Assembly (NCBI RefSeq): GCF_901472535.1
Contig: NZ_LR590470.1
Location: forward strand, 3,844,001-3,908,000
Source: Sphingobacterium daejeonense
GTDB taxonomy: Bacteria; Bacteroidota; Bacteroidia; Sphingobacteriales; Sphingobacteriaceae
Direction of reading: 5' to 3'
DNA: 64,000 nt
Positions within the stretch are counted from its first letter, which is position 1; every line of letters begins with the position of its first letter. A model generated the notes under the pieces. It did not search any database, was not told the DNA's origin, and saw only the letters and a list, made by a program, of their open reading frames with translations. Both the position numbers and the translations under genes were made by a program. This document shows, piece after piece, positions 61,343-64,000 of the stretch.

Positions 61343-61810
61343 TTAAATCGTACATAAAGCTACATCATCGCCTTCATCTGAAACAGCATACAATCCACTA
61401 ATACCACCATCAAAATCATTTGAATTATTCAAGCTTTTTCCATGAAGGAATAAGGAAAGCTCAACAGATGAATTCGGATTTTCCAAGACAAAGACCTCTT
61501 CTAAGGTTTCTCTATCGGGACAGAGCAATTGAATCCCATATTCTTCAAATAAAATCTTTGCTTCTGAAATAGTTTGAATTTCCGAAAGACCTAAAGGTAA
61601 AACAAGATCAACCTGCCTGTCTAGACTCAACTTCAATATCTCATGGGCATAGGTAGGATTTACTCCTGTCGGAATCTTAAGATAATTGGAAGCCAAAAAA
61701 CTAGGCACTTCCTCAGAAGTAGAAAAAAGAATCTCAAATTTGTCCTGGAGCATTTTGGAAATCCTCTGCGCCAAAGGTCTGGTACCAAAGGTTATTAAAA
61801 GCTTTTGCAT
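61343..61810 (-). CDS. small protein resembling a pre-ATP-grasp domain
   Basis: A 155-residue protein not confidently recognised. The start LLITFGTRPLAQRISKML and the alternating strands LVLPLGLSEIQTISEAKILFEEYGIQLLCPD look like the pre-ATP-grasp N-terminal domain of carbamoyl-phosphate-type enzymes. The ATP-grasp part itself is absent. It starts one base after the lolD stop, and its own stop is next to the start of the HAD-like gene, so expression is linked. The two small genes might act as a pair. Confidence 0.55.
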   Translation of the reverse strand: MQKLLITFGTRPLAQRISKMLQDKFEILFSTSEEVPSFLASNYLKIPTGVNPTYAHEILKLSLDRQVDLVLPLGLSEIQTISEAKILFEEYGIQLLCPDRETLEEVFVLENPNSSVELSLFLHGKSLNNSNDFDGGISGLYAVSDEGDDVALCTI

Positions 61811-61811
61811 A

Positions 61812-62464
61812 TTAATAGATTAAGCCGTCTCGCATATGAATAGTACGGTCAGATATTCTTGCCAACTCTTCGTTGTGAGTAACTATGATAAATGTTTGTT
61901 GCATCTTCTCGCGCAGGTCGAAAAACAACTGATGCAGCGCAGTAGCATTTTCAGAGTCAAGGTTACCTGATGGCTCATCCGCCAAAATCAAAGTCGGATT
62001 GTTGATCAGTGCTCGAGCTACCGAAACACGTTGTTGTTCACCACCAGACATCGCGGATGGCTTATGATTGGCCCGATGTGAAACCCTAAAATATCAAGTA
62101 AATCCAAAGCGCGCTTCTCAACAGATTTCTTGTCCTGTCCTGCGATAAACCCTGGAATACAAACATTCTCCAAGGCTGTAAACTCAGGCAATAAATGATG
62201 AAATTGAAAGACAAATCCAATATGTCTGTTCCTGAAATCACTAAGTTGCTTTTCATTCAACGCAAAAACATCCTCTCCCTCTATCAAAACCGTACCTTTA
62301 TCAGGCTTATCCAAAGTACCGATGATATGAAGTAGCGTACTTTTACCAGCACCAGAAGCACCAACGATAGATACAATCTCACCCTTTTTAACTGAAATAC
62401 TAACTCCTTTTAAGATTTCAAGGTCTCCATAGGACTTAAAAACATTATTTGCTTTCAATATCAT
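61812..62464 (-). CDS. lolD: LolD-type lipoprotein-releasing ABC ATPase (frame broken once)
   Basis: A 218-residue ATPase of the LolD/MacB family. Walker [10 protein letters not shown] (about 36-44), Q-loop [18 protein letters not shown], signature [15 protein letters not shown], Walker B LILADEP, switch histidine VTHNEE. A missing G at 62084-62086 splits the gene; the repaired text reads [18 protein letters not shown]. LolCDE moves lipoproteins from the inner membrane. The permease is not in this window. The same operon encodes two lipoprotein proteases. Confidence 0.9.
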
Positions 62465-62561
62465 ATTGCGAAAATAATAAAAAACAAAAACATCCAATCC
62501 CATACCTGAGATTATAAATATGATGACGAACACGGAGACTCAATTTTATCGTAATAATAAC

Positions 62562-62592
62562 TTGTCCCTTCCGAATAAATACGCTATTTTTA
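62562..62592 (+). promoter_or_regulatory. promoter of sucC
   Basis: TTG (62562-62564), 20-bp spacer, TATTTTTA (62585-62592) fits TTG-N20-TAnnTTTG with one mismatch. The leader would be about 12 bases. Confidence 0.55.
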
Positions 62593-62610
62593 CTGCAAAT
62601 TTTTTTATCA

Positions 62611-63808
62611 ATGAACATTCACGAATATCAAGGAAAAGAAATACTTAAGAGTTTCGGAGTAAGAGTACAAGAAGGTATTGTTGCTGAAACCCCAGAGCAG
62701 GCTGTTGAAGCTGCTAAGAGAATGAAAGAAGAATTCAACTCGGATTGGGTTGTGGTAAAAGCACAATCCATGCGGGTGGCCGTGGTAAAGGTGGTGTGTA
62801 AAATTAGCTAAAAACCATGACGAAGTATTGCAACGCTCTACGGACATCATCGGAATGCAACTAGTAACTCCACAAACTGGTCCAGAAGGTAAAAAAGTTA
62901 ACAAGGTTTTAATCGCGCAGGATGTATATTATCCAGGTGATAGCGAAACCAAAGAATTCTATATGTCCGTATTATTAGACCGTGCTACTGGTCGTAACAT
63001 CATTATGTACTCTACAGAAGGTGGTATGGATATCGAAGAAGTTGCAGAAAAAACTCCACACTTAATTTTCAAAGAAGAAATCGACCCTAAAGTAGGTCTT
63101 CAAGGTTTCCAAGCTCGTAAAATTGCTTTCAACTTAGGACTGTCTGGTGCAGCTCACAAAGACATGGTGAAATTCGTAGCAGCGCTTTACAAAGCTTACG
63201 ATTCTATCGATGCTTCTATGTTTGAAATTAACCCAGTATTAAAAACTTCTGACGACAAAATTCTTGCCGTAGACGCTAAAGTTAACTTAGATGAGAACGC
63301 ACTTTACCGTCACCCAGAAATCGCTGCTTTACGCGATATTACTGAAGAAGACCCTACTGAAGTAGAAGCAGGCGAATTCAACTTGAACTATGTGAAACTA
63401 GATGGAAACGTAGGATGTATGGTGAATGGTGCCGGGCTTGCAATGGCAACTATGGACATCATTAAAATCGCTGGTGGTGAACCTGCAAACTTCCTAGACG
63501 TAGGTGGTACTGCTAATGCGGAAACTGTAAAAGCTGGTTTCAACATCATCTTAAAAGACCCTAACGTTAAAGCTATCTTAATCAATATCTTCGGTGGTAT
63601 CGTTCGTTGTGACCGTGTTGCGCAAGGTGTAATCGATGCATACAACGAAATCGGAAACATCCCAGTGCCAATTATCGTACGCCTACAAGGTACTAACGCT
63701 AAAGAAGCTAAAGAATTAATCGACAATTCAGGACTTAAAGTTTACTCAGCAATCCTTTTAAAAGAAGCTGCTGAACTAGTAACTAAAGTACTAGAAGAAG
63801 GAAAATAA
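62611..63808 (+). CDS. sucC: succinyl-CoA synthetase beta subunit (frame broken twice)
   Basis: SucC forms succinate from succinyl-CoA in the TCA cycle with SucD, making ATP or GTP. About 399 residues. It starts [17 protein letters not shown], with [19 protein letters not shown] across the break, [35 protein letters not shown] and [16 protein letters not shown] missing A near 62766 and two extra bases (GT) near 62797 break the frame. A strong terminator follows, so sucD is not co-transcribed directly after it. Confidence 0.95.
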
Positions 63809-63821
63809 AATTAAACACAAA

Positions 63822-63857
63822 AAAAGCCGGGCTTTCAAAAGAAGCCCGGCTTTTTTT
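63822..63857 (+). terminator. terminator of sucC
   Basis: AAAGCCGGGCTT/AAGCCCGGCTTT stem with a short loop and seven T. It is preceded by an A-run, so it may work in both directions. Confidence 0.92.
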
Positions 63858-63858
63858 G

Positions 63859-64000
63859 TAGACAATAGACACCAGACATTAGACATTAGACAAATTGAAT
63901 GTTCCGCTATTTGCACAATTCTTAACGCTTGTTATCTTGATTGTTCTGAAATAAATTTCCCCCTTTCCAATTCTTATGTCTTGTGTCTTATGTCTTATGT
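63859..64000 (+). repeat. opposed heptamer arrays (AGACATT type) at window end
   Basis: Left array 63859-63891 has AGACAAT, AGACACC, AGACATT, AGACATT. Right array 63972-64000 has reverse-oriented units CTTATGT, CTTGTGT, CTTATGT, CTTATGT and continues past the window. About 80 bp lie between them. Confidence 0.85.

Overview
The window comes from a member of the Bacteroidota, most likely Sphingobacteriaceae (Sphingobacterium/Pedobacter-like). The DNA is A+T-rich. It holds a SusC/SusD pair, many lipobox lipoproteins, a DUF2911 protein and an OmpP1/FadL porin. Genes lack Shine-Dalgarno sequences, and several promoters match the Bacteroidota TTG-N19/20-TAnnTTTG pattern. I saw no rRNA, tRNA, CRISPR array, insertion sequence or prophage.

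Layout. 0.4-2.8 kb: an unknown secreted/membrane protein and a two-gene ABC exporter. 3.2-7.9 kb (minus): two tandem M14 carboxypeptidase-like genes and an esterase. 8.1-10.0 kb: atpD-atpC. 10.4-24.6 kb: one long branched-chain amino acid cluster, ilvE-ilvD-ilvB-ilvN-dinB-like-ilvC-leuC-leuD-ABC ATPase-leuB-leuA, then a terminator and ilvA. 25-26 kb: a DUF2911 protein and a GNAT acetyltransferase. 26.5-30.4 kb: a class Ib ribonucleotide reductase set (nrdH-nrdI-nrdE-nrdF). 30.5-39.7 kb (minus): GH76-susC-susD, a GMC dehydrogenase with its Tat-type small subunit, and a HAD phosphatase. 39.8-44.2 kb: FAH-fold protein, M23 peptidase, bcp and glyS. 44.2-51.3 kb (minus): a membrane-anchored AraC-type regulator, an unknown lipoprotein, and a GH95/GH29 fucosidase pair. 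51.5-56.7 kb: metZ-like gene, tpx, FadL porin, SGNH lipoprotein and OsmC. 56.7-62.5 kb (minus): LacI regulator and an operon of lolD, two small unknowns and two S41 protease lipoproteins. 62.6-63.8 kb: sucC, then a terminator and repeats.

The reading frames of 21 genes, including essential ones (atpD, glyS, nrdE/F, lolD, sucC, the ilv genes), are broken by about 50 one- or two-base indels, mostly in short homopolymers. In each gene the second frame continues the same protein, so I read these as consensus errors in the sequence and annotate each as one CDS across the breaks, not as pseudogenes.

The most unusual structure is a family of tandem 7-bp repeats with consensus AGAYRTN (AGATGTG, AGATATG, AGACATT, AGACATA). 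They lie just 3' of genes at seven places. At five of these, an array is followed within about 15-140 bp by an array in the opposite orientation, so the pair could form a hairpin. Two such pairs sit inside operons (atpD/atpC and ilvD/ilvB). Other points of interest are an ABC ATPase and a DinB-like gene inside the leu/ilv operon, an M14 homologue that has lost its zinc-binding and catalytic glutamates, and two genes (glyS, metZ-like) whose -7 box ends exactly six bases before the start codon, suggesting leaderless mRNAs.
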